Assembly: GCA_025698895.1 (NCBI GenBank) | Contig: JAILWO010000002.1 | Location: forward strand, 682,001-746,000 | Length of the DNA stretch: 64,000 bases | Source: Rhizobiaceae bacterium | GTDB lineage: Bacteria; Pseudomonadota; Alphaproteobacteria; Rhizobiales; Rhizobiaceae | Direction of reading: 5' to 3' | Part shown: positions 32,312-41,378 of the stretch, in pieces | How the letters are laid out: each line of letters starts with the position of its first letter | Numbering within the stretch: the stretch's first letter is position 1 | Position numbers and translations under genes: made by a program | Notes under the pieces: model-generated | The model's database searches: none | Told to the model about the DNA's origin: nothing | The model's input: only the letters and a program-made list of their open reading frames with translations

Positions 32312-33868
32312 ATGTATCGTCTAGGGATCGATGTCGGCGGCACGAACACCGATGCGGTGATCATGCAAGGCCGCAATGTGCTGTCCGGCGTTAAGGCGCC
32401 CACCACCGAGGATGTCACCTCCGGTGTGATCGAGGCCATGGAAGCGGCGATTTCGAAGGCCGGCGTCGACCGCTCCCGCATCACCAACGTGATGATCGGC
32501 ACGACGCATTTCACCAATGCCGTCATCGAGCGCCGCCATGTCAATCCGGTGGCGGCGATCCGCCTCGGCCTGCCCGCGACGGCTTGCCTGCCGCCCATGG
32601 TCGACTGGCCCGACGATTTGCGCGAGGCGGTGGGCGGTCACGGCTACCTCGTGCGCGGCGGCTATGAGTTCGACGGGCGTGAACTCGCCTCGCTGGACCT
32701 CGACGAGATCGACCGGATCGCCGACGACATCAACGCCAAGCGTATCGGCGCGGCGGCGATCACGTCGGTCTTCGGGCCGATCAACGCCAAGATGGAAGAG
32801 GAGGCGCGGTCGCGTCTCCTGAAAAAATGCCCCGACGTGACCGTTGTGCTGTCGAGCGAGATCGGCCGCATCGGCCTGCTCGAGCGCGAAAGTGCGGCCG
32901 TGATGAATGCGAGCCTGCTCGAGCTCAGCGCGCGCACCGTCGACGCGTTTGCCAGCGCACTCAGATCGGCGGGCCTGAACTGCCCGTTCTTCATCACCCA
33001 GAACGACGGCACCCTCATGGGCGCCGAGATCGTCAAGCGTTTCCCGGTGCTGACCTTCGCGTCGGGCCCGACGAACTCCATGCGCGGCGCGGCGTTCCTG
33101 ACCGGCGTGCGCGACGGCATCGTGGTCGATATCGGCGGCACGACCACCGACATCGGCTCCCTGCAGCACGGCTTTCCGCGCCAGGCGGCGACCGTGGTCG
33201 ACATTGGCGGCGTGCGGACCAATTTCCGCATGCCCGACGTCTTCTCGATCGGATTGGGCGGCGGCTCGCTGGTGCGCCAGAAGGGCGACGCCACGACGGT
33301 CGGCCCGCAGTCTGTCGGCTACAGGATCACGCGCGAAGCGCGTGTGTTCGGCGGCGATACGCTGACGGCGACCGACATCGCGGTCGCGCGGGGCGAGGCT
33401 TCGGTCGGCGATGCGTCCAGGGTCGCGGACCTCGATCCCGCCCTTCTGGATGCGGCGCGCGCGGAGATCACGCGCATGCTTGAGCGCGCCATCGAGCGCA
33501 CCCGTCTGTCGCCGGAGCCGATCCCGGTGATCGCGGTGGGCGGCGGCTCGATCCTGATGCCCGACCGGATCGGCGACCTCGACGTCATCCGCCCCGACAA
33601 TTTCGCCGTCGCGAACGCCGTTGGCGCGGCCATCGCCCAGATCAGCGGCGAGGTCGACCGGATCTTCTCGCTCGAGAAGGGACTGACCCGCGAAATCTGC
33701 CTGAAGCAGGCGGAGGACGAGGCGCGTGAGAAGGCGGTCCGTTCCGGCGCGGATGCCGCGACCATCGAGACGATCGAGCGCGAGGACGTGCCGCTGGCCT
33801 ATCTGCCCGGCAATGCCACGCGCATCCACGTCAAGGTAGTCGGAGAGATGGGTGGCCATGATGCTTGA
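32312..33868 (+). CDS. Hydantoinase/oxoprolinase N-terminal-type protein (HyuA family)
   Basis: A 518-residue ATPase-fold protein opening YRLGIDVGGTNTDAVIM, with further phosphate motifs in DIGGTTTDIGS and AVGGGSILMPD. These are the marks of the HyuA/5-oxoprolinase superfamily, which uses ATP to open cyclic amide rings such as hydantoins. The matching HyuB gene is absent, and two DUF917 genes follow instead. The substrate is therefore probably not 5-oxoproline. It overlaps the next gene by 11 bases. Confidence 0.85.
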   Translation: MYRLGIDVGGTNTDAVIMQGRNVLSGVKAPTTEDVTSGVIEAMEAAISKAGVDRSRITNVMIGTTHFTNAVIERRHVNPVAAIRLGLPATACLPPMVDWPDDLREAVGGHGYLVRGGYEFDGRELASLDLDEIDRIADDINAKRIGAAAITSVFGPINAKMEEEARSRLLKKCPDVTVVLSSEIGRIGLLERESAAVMNASLLELSARTVDAFASALRSAGLNCPFFITQNDGTLMGAEIVKRFPVLTFASGPTNSMRGAAFLTGVRDGIVVDIGGTTTDIGSLQHGFPRQAATVVDIGGVRTNFRMPDVFSIGLGGGSLVRQKGDATTVGPQSVGYRITREARVFGGDTLTATDIAVARGEASVGDASRVADLDPALLDAARAEITRMLERAIERTRLSPEPIPVIAVGGGSILMPDRIGDLDVIRPDNFAVANAVGAAIAQISGEVDRIFSLEKGLTREICLKQAEDEAREKAVRSGADAATIETIEREDVPLAYLPGNATRIHVKVVGEMGGHDA

Positions 33869-34979
33869 TCGCGTGCAGGGCAGATGGCGTCTCGACGAGC
33901 CGATGATCGAGGCGCTGGAAATCGGTTCCGGCATCCTGGGCACCGGCGGCGGCGGCAACCCCTATATCGGCAAGCTCAGGGTGCGCCAGGCCCTGCGCGA
34001 GGGCCACGTCATGGAGATCGTCCCGCTCGAAAACCTGCCTGACGACGCGCGGGTCGTGGCCATGGGCGGCATAGGCGCGCCGCTTGTCTCGCACGAGCGC
34101 ATCAAGGAAGGCCGCGAGGGTCTGCGCTGCGTCCGCGCGCTCGAGGAGCGGTTGGGCATCAAGGTCGATGCGATCGCCTGCGAGGAGATCGGCGGCCAGA
34201 ACTCCATGGAACCGCTGATCGCGGCGGCCATGGCCGGCCTGCCGGTCGTCGATTGCGACGGCATGGGGCGCGCATTCCCCGAGATGCAGATGACCAGCTA
34301 CGCCATCTACGGCCATCGTTCGACGCCGAGCGTGATGTGCGACCCGCATGGCAATGTCGTGATTTTCGACCACGCGATCTCGGAACTCTGGCACGAGCGC
34401 ATGGCCCGCGCCTGCGTCGTGGCCCAGGGCGGCGCCTCGACGCTGGCCAGCGCGCCGATGTCGGGCGAATTCATCAAGCGCTTCGCCATCCCAAATTCCT
34501 ACACCAAGGCGATTTCGCTCGGAAACGCGGTGCTGGAAGCGCGCCGCGCCCATCGCGATCCGGTTGAGGCGATCTGCCAGAGCGAGGACGGCCAGGTCGT
34601 CTTCCGCGGCAAGATCACCGATCTGACGCGGCATCTGGCCGGCGGCTTCGTGCGCGGCGAGGCGATCATCAAGGGCTTCGAGGCCTATGAGGGCGACGAG
34701 GCCTCCGTCCACATCCAGAACGAGTTCCTGATCTTCTCGCGCAATGGCGAGGTCGAGGTCATCGTGCCCGACCTGATCGTCATCCTCGACGCTGACAGCG
34801 GCGAGGCGATCTCGACCGAGATGCTCCGCTACGGGCAGCGGGTGGCGGTGCTGGCCATCCCCTGCCATCCGCTCCTGCGCAGCCCAGAGGCGCTGGAGGT
34901 CGTGGGGCCGAAGGGCTTCGGCTTCGACGACATGGTCTTCAAGCCGATGAGCATCGACAACGGGGGAGGCGCGTCATGA
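33858..34979 (+). CDS. DUF917 family protein, first copy
   Basis: A 373-residue DUF917 protein. Marks include LEIGSGILGTGGGGNPYIGK near the N-terminus, CEEIGGQNSMEP, and VVDCDGMGRAFPEMQM. DUF917 proteins are found with hydantoinase-like genes and have no defined reaction. The ATG at 33858 is preferred because GGAGAG lies ten bases upstream; GTG at 33852 is possible. It overlaps hyuA-like and the next gene (ATGA), so all three are translated together. Confidence 0.82.
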   Translation: MMLDRVQGRWRLDEPMIEALEIGSGILGTGGGGNPYIGKLRVRQALREGHVMEIVPLENLPDDARVVAMGGIGAPLVSHERIKEGREGLRCVRALEERLGIKVDAIACEEIGGQNSMEPLIAAAMAGLPVVDCDGMGRAFPEMQMTSYAIYGHRSTPSVMCDPHGNVVIFDHAISELWHERMARACVVAQGGASTLASAPMSGEFIKRFAIPNSYTKAISLGNAVLEARRAHRDPVEAICQSEDGQVVFRGKITDLTRHLAGGFVRGEAIIKGFEAYEGDEASVHIQNEFLIFSRNGEVEVIVPDLIVILDADSGEAISTEMLRYGQRVAVLAIPCHPLLRSPEALEVVGPKGFGFDDMVFKPMSIDNGGGAS

Positions 34980-36064
34980 CCACGTTCACGGTGACGGCCG
35001 ACGACATGGACGCCATCGCGCTGGGCGGGGCGTTCCTGGGCACGGGCGGCGGCGGCGATCCCTATATCGGCAAGCTGATGGCCAAGCAGGTGATCGCGCA
35101 ACATGGGCCGGTGAAGGTCGTCACGGCCGACGAACTCGCCGACGACGCGCTTTGCATCCCTGTGTGCATGATGGGTGCGCCGACCGTGATGGTCGAGAAG
35201 CTGCCCAACGGCAACGAGGCACGGGAGGCGCTTGCCCAGCTTGAGGCGTTTCTGGGCCGCAAGGCCGACGCCCTGATCTGCATCGAGGCGGGCGGGCTCA
35301 ACTCGACCATCCCCTACGCGGTGGCCGCGGCCACCGGCCTGCCGCTGATCGACGGCGATGGCATGGGGCGCGCCTTCCCGGAACTGCAGATGGTGACGAT
35401 GACGATCCACGGCGTCTCGGCCACGCCGATGGTGCTGGCCGACGACAAGGGCAACAGCTCCGTCATCAACGCCATATCGAACAGGTGGACCGAGCGGCTG
35501 GCCCGCTGCCAGACCGTCGAGATGGGCGGTGCCGCCCTCGTCGCGCTCTATCCGATGAGCGGGGCGGAGGTGAAGCGTAGCCTCCTGCACGGCTCCATGT
35601 CGCTGATCAAGGAGATCGGCGAGACCATGGCGTCCGAACGCAAGGCAAGCCGCAACCCCGCGGCCGCCCTGGTGAAGCGGCTGAACGGCAAGCGGCTCTT
35701 CACCGGCCGTGTGGTCGACATCGACCGGCGCACCGTGGGCGGCTTCGCGCGCGGCAAGGCCGAGTTCAAGGGCATGGACGAGGACGAGGGGCGCAGCTTC
35801 ACCGTCGAGTTCCAGAACGAGTTCCTGATCTGCCGTAACGACGCGGACGAACTGGTCGCCGTGACGCCCGACCTGATCTGCGCGCTCGACGCCGATGGCG
35901 GGCTTCCGGTCACCACCGAGCAGCTTCGCTACGGCCTCGCGGTAACCGCGATCGGCCTTGCCTGCGATCCGCAATGGTCGACACCCGAGGGGCTGGAACT
36001 CGTTGGCCCGCAGTATTTCGGCTACGGGCACGATTACGTGCCGCTGCATCAAATGTCCCGCTGA
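34976..36064 (+). CDS. DUF917 family protein, second copy
   Basis: A 362-residue paralogue of the preceding product. It has the same landmarks: ALGGAFLGTGGGGDPYIGK, CIEAGGLNSTIP and LIDGDGMGRAFPELQM. The two differ enough to suggest a heteromeric enzyme or two specificities rather than a recent duplication. It starts on the ATGA overlap with the first copy. The substrate-binding gene follows after 44 bases. Confidence 0.85.
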   Translation: MTTFTVTADDMDAIALGGAFLGTGGGGDPYIGKLMAKQVIAQHGPVKVVTADELADDALCIPVCMMGAPTVMVEKLPNGNEAREALAQLEAFLGRKADALICIEAGGLNSTIPYAVAAATGLPLIDGDGMGRAFPELQMVTMTIHGVSATPMVLADDKGNSSVINAISNRWTERLARCQTVEMGGAALVALYPMSGAEVKRSLLHGSMSLIKEIGETMASERKASRNPAAALVKRLNGKRLFTGRVVDIDRRTVGGFARGKAEFKGMDEDEGRSFTVEFQNEFLICRNDADELVAVTPDLICALDADGGLPVTTEQLRYGLAVTAIGLACDPQWSTPEGLELVGPQYFGYGHDYVPLHQMSR

Positions 36065-36108
36065 GAAGGACCGAGAACCGAATTGGAACCAGAGAAAGGA
36101 ACCGGAAG

Positions 36109-37683
36109 ATGAAAGCTATTCGACATGCTCTCGCGGCGGCATCGCTGGCCGCGGCCACCGCGCTGACGGCGCCCGCCGTCGCGCAGGACAAGCTCTCGCT
36201 CGTCGTCAACGTGGTCCAGATATTCGGCACCGTCGACCCCGCCAAGGTGACCGATTACACGGAATACATGGCGGCGGTGAACCTCTATGACGGCCTCACC
36301 ACCGTCAGCAGCGCCGGCGAGGTGGTTCCGCAACTCGCCGAAAGCTGGGAGGTGTCCGACGACAACCGGACCTACACCTTCAAGCTCAAGCAGGACGCCA
36401 CCTTCCAGGATGGCAGCTCCGTCGAGGCCAAGGACGTGGTCTATACGATGAAGCGGTTGCTCTCGCTGAACGAGGGTCCCGCCTATCTTTTCTCCGACCT
36501 CGTGCAGCCGGACAATGTGAAGGCGGTCGACGACCACACGGTGGAGATCAGGATCGACCGCGTCTATGCGCCGTTCATATCGGTCACGCCGCTGATCCTG
36601 GTGATCAATTCCGACGTCGTGTCGGAACAGGACGGCGGATGGGGCGAGGACTACCTGGCCGAAAACAGCGCCGGCGCCGGCCCCTACAACCTGACCGGCT
36701 GGACGCGCGGCGCCGAAATGATCCTGCAGCGCTACGAGGATTATCACGCCGGATGGGAAAAGGACCGTCCGATCGACGAGCTGCGCTTCGTTGTCACGCG
36801 CGACGAAGCGACGGTGCGCGCTCTCGCCCAGCGAGGCGAGCTCGGCATGTCGTCGCAATACCAGAGCAGCGAGACCTACGAGGCGATCGAGAAGCTCGAG
36901 GACTACAAGCTGATCGAGGCCGAGACGGCGACCGGCTTCTACCTCAAGGTCAACAACCAGGTCGCGCCGACCGACGACGTGCATATCCGCCGCGCGATCG
37001 CCTATGCGATGGATTATGCGACGATACGCGAGGTCATTTATCCGGGCGGCGAGATGAAGGGTGTCCTGTCGCCCCTGTTCGCGGAAGCCCATCTCGATGA
37101 CCTGCCTTCGCCGGAATACAATCTCGAGAAGGCGGCCGAAGAGGTGGCGAAATCAAAATATGCCGGCGAGCAGCCGATCCGGCTCGGCCACGCCTACGTC
37201 GCCAACACGCCGTTCGAGGAGGAGATCGGCCTTCTGTTCAAGTCGACGCTGGAAACGATCGGTTTCGCCGTCGATCTTCAGCCGGAACCCTGGAACCGTA
37301 TCACGGAGCTCGCCACGAAGGTCGAGACGACGCCGCATACCTCGCAGGTGTTCTACGGCCCGACCTATCCATCGCCCGACTCCGTGTTCTTCGTGCAGTA
37401 TCATTCGCGGGCGGCCGGCACCTGGTCATCCATGTCCTGGGTCGAGGATCCGGAGATCGACGCCATGATCGACAAATCGCGCGAGACCGTCGACGAGGCC
37501 GAGCGCAACAAGCTCTACAAGGACATCCAGGCGCGGATGCACGAGACGATGGCGGAAATCCCGCTCTTGTCCCAGCTCAAGCGCATGGCGGCTCATTCCT
37601 GTCTGCAGGGCTATGCCGAAGTTCCGATGCAGAGCTGGGACTACGACTTCTCGCGCATGTGGTGGCAGTGCGGGACTGACTGA
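36109..37683 (+). CDS. Family 5 ABC transporter substrate-binding protein (DppA-like)
   Basis: A 524-residue periplasmic binding protein of the peptide/nickel family 5. The signal peptide ends at AVAQ. The mature start includes LYDGLTTVSSAGEVVPQLAESWEV, the usual family segment. It is the capture protein for the permeases and fused ATPase encoded upstream. A hairpin terminator follows. Its place at the end of the operon, after the hydantoinase and DUF917 genes, ties uptake to the same substrate, likely a small cyclic or modified peptide. Confidence 0.9.
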   Translation: MKAIRHALAAASLAAATALTAPAVAQDKLSLVVNVVQIFGTVDPAKVTDYTEYMAAVNLYDGLTTVSSAGEVVPQLAESWEVSDDNRTYTFKLKQDATFQDGSSVEAKDVVYTMKRLLSLNEGPAYLFSDLVQPDNVKAVDDHTVEIRIDRVYAPFISVTPLILVINSDVVSEQDGGWGEDYLAENSAGAGPYNLTGWTRGAEMILQRYEDYHAGWEKDRPIDELRFVVTRDEATVRALAQRGELGMSSQYQSSETYEAIEKLEDYKLIEAETATGFYLKVNNQVAPTDDVHIRRAIAYAMDYATIREVIYPGGEMKGVLSPLFAEAHLDDLPSPEYNLEKAAEEVAKSKYAGEQPIRLGHAYVANTPFEEEIGLLFKSTLETIGFAVDLQPEPWNRITELATKVETTPHTSQVFYGPTYPSPDSVFFVQYHSRAAGTWSSMSWVEDPEIDAMIDKSRETVDEAERNKLYKDIQARMHETMAEIPLLSQLKRMAAHSCLQGYAEVPMQSWDYDFSRMWWQCGTD

Positions 37684-37719
37684 CAAGTGTCCGGGTGCGT
37701 TCTCGACGCCAGGTGAACG

Positions 37720-37749
37720 AAGGGAGCTCCGCATCGTTCGGGCTCCCTT
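37720..37749 (+). terminator. Terminator of the hydantoinase/DUF917 operon
   Basis: Arms AAGGGAGC (37720-37727) and GCTCCCTT (37742-37749) with a 14-base loop, followed by TGTCTT. It lies 37 bases after the substrate-binding gene and faces the end of the envelope cluster. Confidence 0.6.
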
Positions 37750-37786
37750 TGTCTTGACGAGGCAGGGGATGGAGGTTGCGTCCGGA

Positions 37787-38248
37787 TCAAACGCTTCGAT
37801 TTGGCCGCGATGTCGTCAGCACCAGGATCGGCAGGCCAACAGCGGTTAACAGCGTGGCCGCGATATGGGCAAGCAGCGGCCATGAGCCGGCGGTATCGAA
37901 CGCGCGCCAGAAAACGAAGAGCAGTCCCCAGACGAGGACCGACCAAGCCAGCGGGATCGCCGCCAGCAGGACGCATATAAGCCCCCAGCGACGCCCCAAA
38001 AGCAGTCCGATACAGCCCGCGACACCGACCGCACCGCCCAGACGGGTCGACCAGACGGTCAGCCCGTCGACGCCTGAATGAACGAACAGCCGGATGAGGT
38101 CGCCGGCCTGCGGCGTGTCGGCGACGATCGCCCTGGCGCCGTGAACGAGTTGGCCGACGCCATATCCGCTGACCAGGAGCAGATGCCAGGCAAGCGCGGC
38201 GAGCAGTGCTGTCCGCAAGAAAGACGTTTGCCGCCGATCGCTCAACAA
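37787..38248 (-). CDS. Four-helix membrane protein, end of envelope cluster
   Basis: A protein of about 153 residues with four hydrophobic helices (about 12-35, 50-72, 78-105, 120-142). I do not recognise the family. No ATG is available; the likely start is one of two adjacent TTG codons (38248 or 38245) overlapping the stop of the upstream DUF1176-like gene, so translation would be coupled. It is the last gene of the nine-gene minus-strand cluster. Confidence 0.6.
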   Translation of the reverse strand: MLSDRRQTSFLRTALLAALAWHLLLVSGYGVGQLVHGARAIVADTPQAGDLIRLFVHSGVDGLTVWSTRLGGAVGVAGCIGLLLGRRWGLICVLLAAIPLAWSVLVWGLLFVFWRAFDTAGSWPLLAHIAATLLTAVGLPILVLTTSRPNRSV

Positions 38249-38907
38249 TCGGACGGGACCAGCGCGCCGAGGAACGCCGAGTCCATGATCGTCTCGGGGT
38301 TCGACGAGACAAGCCAGGCCTCGTCTTCCCGGCCCTGCCGCCGTTCGATCCAGCCGAGGGCCAGGGACATGGCGCCGTCGTGCTTGAACTCGGCGACCTC
38401 GGCATTGCCGCGCGTGTCCTCGAAGCGGACCTCCACGGGCCCGGGTGACCAGAACGCGGAGAACACCGCGTCTGCCTGCGCGCCGGTCAGGTAGAGATGA
38501 TGGGCGTAGGCGAACGCCTCCGGTGGAAAGTCGCGCACGCACAGCGTGTTCTCGTCGAAACGCCCGACCTCTTGACCATCAACGATGAAGGAGATGCCTG
38601 CCGACCATTGCGCTCGCGCCATGCTGGTCAGGAGCCCAATGGTCGGCCCGGTGTCGCGGAGTCCGCGGATGACGACAAGCATATTGGACTCGCTGCCGCC
38701 ATCCGACTGAAAGAGCTCAGCCGAACAATCGCCCGATGCCCAGCAATAGACCGACCAGTCGCCGATCGGGCGCCCGCCTTCGAACCCGTCCTGCGCGAAA
38801 GCAGGAAGAACGACCGGCATGGCGGCGAAGGCCGCCGGCAAACGGCGCCAGCGCGCGACGGGACGTGCGCGCGCCTGCCCGGCCCTGGCTTCGCGCGGAT
38901 CGTTCAT
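38242..38907 (-). CDS. DUF1176-like secreted protein, second copy in the cluster
   Basis: A 221-residue secreted protein. After a basic N-terminus and a signal-like helix ending PAFAQDG comes IGDWSVYCWASGDC, then LALGWIERRQGR near the C-terminus. The same landmarks mark the product at 40154-40828, and both fit the DUF1176 pattern of an N-terminal DW-V-C pair and a C-terminal ALxWxDxxQ-like segment. The function is unknown. The start overlaps the TMEM43-like stop (ATGA). Confidence 0.65.
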   Translation of the reverse strand: MNDPREARAGQARARPVARWRRLPAAFAAMPVVLPAFAQDGFEGGRPIGDWSVYCWASGDCSAELFQSDGGSESNMLVVIRGLRDTGPTIGLLTSMARAQWSAGISFIVDGQEVGRFDENTLCVRDFPPEAFAYAHHLYLTGAQADAVFSAFWSPGPVEVRFEDTRGNAEVAEFKHDGAMSLALGWIERRQGREDEAWLVSSNPETIMDSAFLGALVPSDC

Positions 38908-40136
38908 CAGGCCGCGGCCCCGCCGGCATGCGCCGGGCCTTCGGAACCGGCCGCCTTCTTCCGGCCGACAAACCACAGCCCGCCGGCCAGCGCGAGCCCG
39001 ACGGCGATGATCGCGCCGCCCAGAAGCGGGCGAACCGCGATCCATGCGATGCCGATGGTCAGTGGCGCGAGGATCAAGGTCAGAACGAGCGCGACAAGCC
39101 CGGTCGCGAAGCGCGTTATGCTGCCGACAAACGGAATGACGTCGCCGATGACGCCGAAAATGCCGAGCATGGTGCGGAATCCGATCAGCATGGCGACGAT
39201 TCCGACAAGGCGAAGTATCCACGTGAACGTGGCGTTGCTCTGCTGCGCCCGTTCGAACATGGCCGACGCGGAAACGATGCCGTCGCGGATGAGGAAGATT
39301 TCTCGACCGTTGGAACTCACCCAGGGCGTGAAGGCCGTTCCTCCGTCTCCGGCGACCACGGATGCCGTGTCGGCCGTCGCCGCCTTGTAGGATATGCGGA
39401 AGTCGCCGATCCGTGGCCGGCTCGGATCATACCCGAAATAGGCCGTGCCGGCCGCGCTTGTCGCGGGCAGGGCGGTGCCCAGCATTCTGGCGATCGCCCT
39501 GGCCTGTTCCTCGCTGATAGGCAGCGAACGTTCAGTGCCGATCCCACTGATATGGCGGGCCGGAATGGTCAGGCTGCGTTCGCCGAGGGCGAGGTCGCGA
39601 TCCACGGCGAATGTGTGCCCTTCGACAGGCATTGGCGGGTTTCGATGCCCGGTGGGTTCCTCGAACCGTCCCGATTCGATCGGCTTGGCGCTCCAGGCCT
39701 GCGAATAGGTGTAGCGGGTCACCGTTTCGGTGCCTCCGCCCAGCTTCTTGCGGGTCTCGCTCTGCTTGTTTTCCTTCCATTGGAACATTTCGACGGTGCG
39801 CACGAGACGTGTCGTGTTGTCGGGTACGATGGGCCCGCCAAGTTCGGTATCGGACGGAACCTGTCCCGACACGCTGCCCGACGCATGGACGAGCATGCCT
39901 GTACTGTCGATCCTTTCGCCATTGGCGTCGCGCGCATGGCCCTGATCGTCGAGCGCGATGACCGCGCCGGCGCCCTCGGTCAGCGACCGCGCCGTTTGCA
40001 CCGCCCGGTTTTCATTCCAGGCAAGCCCCGCAATGGAGGCGATGACCAGCACAAAGCCGATGCCGATTCCGGCGAAGGAATTGCCGAGCCGGCTGAACCA
40101 CGACTCGCTGGTCACTCTGGTGATCTGATCGGACAT
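38907..40136 (-). CDS. TMEM43-family membrane protein
   Basis: A 409-residue protein with one N-terminal transmembrane helix (about 22-42, FAGIGIGFVLVIASIAGL), a large extracytoplasmic domain (about 45-300), and three C-terminal helices (about 310-400). Landmarks are AWNENRAVQTARSL, MFQWKE and VTRYTYSQAWS, the last resembling the YxYxxxW segment of TMEM43 (LUMA). Human TMEM43 is an inner nuclear membrane protein; bacterial relatives have no known role. It is coupled to the downstream gene by ATGA. Confidence 0.8.
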   Translation of the reverse strand: MSDQITRVTSESWFSRLGNSFAGIGIGFVLVIASIAGLAWNENRAVQTARSLTEGAGAVIALDDQGHARDANGERIDSTGMLVHASGSVSGQVPSDTELGGPIVPDNTTRLVRTVEMFQWKENKQSETRKKLGGGTETVTRYTYSQAWSAKPIESGRFEEPTGHRNPPMPVEGHTFAVDRDLALGERSLTIPARHISGIGTERSLPISEEQARAIARMLGTALPATSAAGTAYFGYDPSRPRIGDFRISYKAATADTASVVAGDGGTAFTPWVSSNGREIFLIRDGIVSASAMFERAQQSNATFTWILRLVGIVAMLIGFRTMLGIFGVIGDVIPFVGSITRFATGLVALVLTLILAPLTIGIAWIAVRPLLGGAIIAVGLALAGGLWFVGRKKAAGSEGPAHAGGAAA

Positions 40137-40153
40137 GAGGTTGGGCCCTCCCG

Positions 40154-40828
40154 TTAGTCGCTGCAATCGGCGGGAATGGTCGCGCCGAGGTCATTGGGGA
40201 CGATGCCGACGCGGCTGTCGCCCGCCGGCCGGTTCTGCTTTTGGTCGATCCAGGCGAGCGCTTCGGTGACGCCGGCAAGCGGGAACGACAACGTGTTCTC
40301 CACCGCCCCGCCGCAATCCGGGAAATCGACATGCATGTAGGGGAATTTCACGCCCCTGGCGGGGTTCGAGCGCAACCGCTCCACCACGCGTTCGGCTCCC
40401 GCGCCTGTCGGCAGGATATGGTAGGATGTCGCCGTGCCGGGGATCACTTCACCGCGCTGGAGGTCGACCTCGCCCGCCGGCAGATGCTCGGGCTCGTCGA
40501 CGACGCCGATCTGTATTCCGTAGGTGAGATCCGGACGCGTTCCCGACAGCGAAATCGAAACCCTCCAGCCCTCATCGTCGGCACGCCGCGCTAGCGTGAA
40601 GAGACTGCCGCCGGTCCCCTCCAGCTCCTCCGCATAGGCCTCGCAGGCAAGGCTGTCGTCGCAGAACACGGACCAGTCGCCGAAGCTCCCGCTGTCCGCC
40701 TTGCTGTCGAACCAGCCGGAGGCCGCCGTCGCGGCGCCCGGCAACGACATGGCAAGCACGAGAAGACTTAGGCCGGCGAGAGAGGAACTCCGCGCGGTGG
40801 TTTGCGGTGCCGCTGGAGGCGTCAGCAT
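40154..40828 (-). CDS. DUF1176-like secreted protein, first copy
   Basis: A 224-residue protein with a signal-like hydrophobic segment (about 16-36). Landmarks are FGDWSVFCDDSLACEAYAEE with paired cysteines, LFTLARR, and the DUF1176-type tail FPLAGVTEALAWIDQKQNR. The paralogue at 38242 shares the pattern. It overlaps the upstream gene by seven bases. A periplasmic location is expected; no enzymatic motif is seen. Confidence 0.68.
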   Translation of the reverse strand: MLTPPAAPQTTARSSSLAGLSLLVLAMSLPGAATAASGWFDSKADSGSFGDWSVFCDDSLACEAYAEELEGTGGSLFTLARRADDEGWRVSISLSGTRPDLTYGIQIGVVDEPEHLPAGEVDLQRGEVIPGTATSYHILPTGAGAERVVERLRSNPARGVKFPYMHVDFPDCGGAVENTLSFPLAGVTEALAWIDQKQNRPAGDSRVGIVPNDLGATIPADCSD

Positions 40829-41376
40829 GCCGTATCTCCCTCGCTGTCCGCGTCAGGCCGCCAGCACCAGACGAGTTCGAAGCCGTCTTCCGTGAGCCGG
40901 TAGTAGCGGGGATAGACCGATTTCGGGATTTCGTTTCCGGGATAGGCGTACGCCAGATTGTTGGGGGGATTGGCAACCAGCAACGAACTGAGGGCCTGGT
41001 ACTCGAAGCCCGCCGTGGCCACGGGGCCGATCACCACGTTGCCTGTGTCCACATCGGCGGCCACGAAAGTGGCACAACCCGATCCACATCCAACTTCGAC
41101 AACGGAGTAGTAGGTGGCGAAATTCGGGCCTTGCCCAATTGCCGCCTCCAACGCTTCGGCGAAGCGTGGCGCGTCGGGATGACTGTCAAAGTTGATCGAG
41201 AAGAGTCCGTAAGGAACTGGCCAGCGCGCGGGATAGTCCTCGAAGACCGGCGCTTGGTCGGACGGAAAGTCGTCGATCGACCAGTACTCACTCTCGGTCG
41301 CCGCGCCACTTGCCACACCGAGGAGGCTGGCCGTGAGAATGAACGAACCGGCGATGCGTGCACCTGCCGCGGTCAT
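40822..41376 (-). CDS. Secreted hypothetical protein of the envelope cluster
   Basis: A 184-residue protein with a signal peptide (about 1-27, ending ASGAA). It contains a distinctive VEVGCGSGCATF segment and further cysteines near the C-terminus (LVWCWRP, GDTAC). The middle holds alternating strands. I recognise no named family. It lies two bases after the AIM24-like gene and overlaps the next start, so it is cotranslated with its neighbours. Confidence 0.65.
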   Translation of the reverse strand: MTAAGARIAGSFILTASLLGVASGAATESEYWSIDDFPSDQAPVFEDYPARWPVPYGLFSINFDSHPDAPRFAEALEAAIGQGPNFATYYSVVEVGCGSGCATFVAADVDTGNVVIGPVATAGFEYQALSSLLVANPPNNLAYAYPGNEIPKSVYPRYYRLTEDGFELVWCWRPDADSEGDTAC

Positions 41377-41378
41377 GA

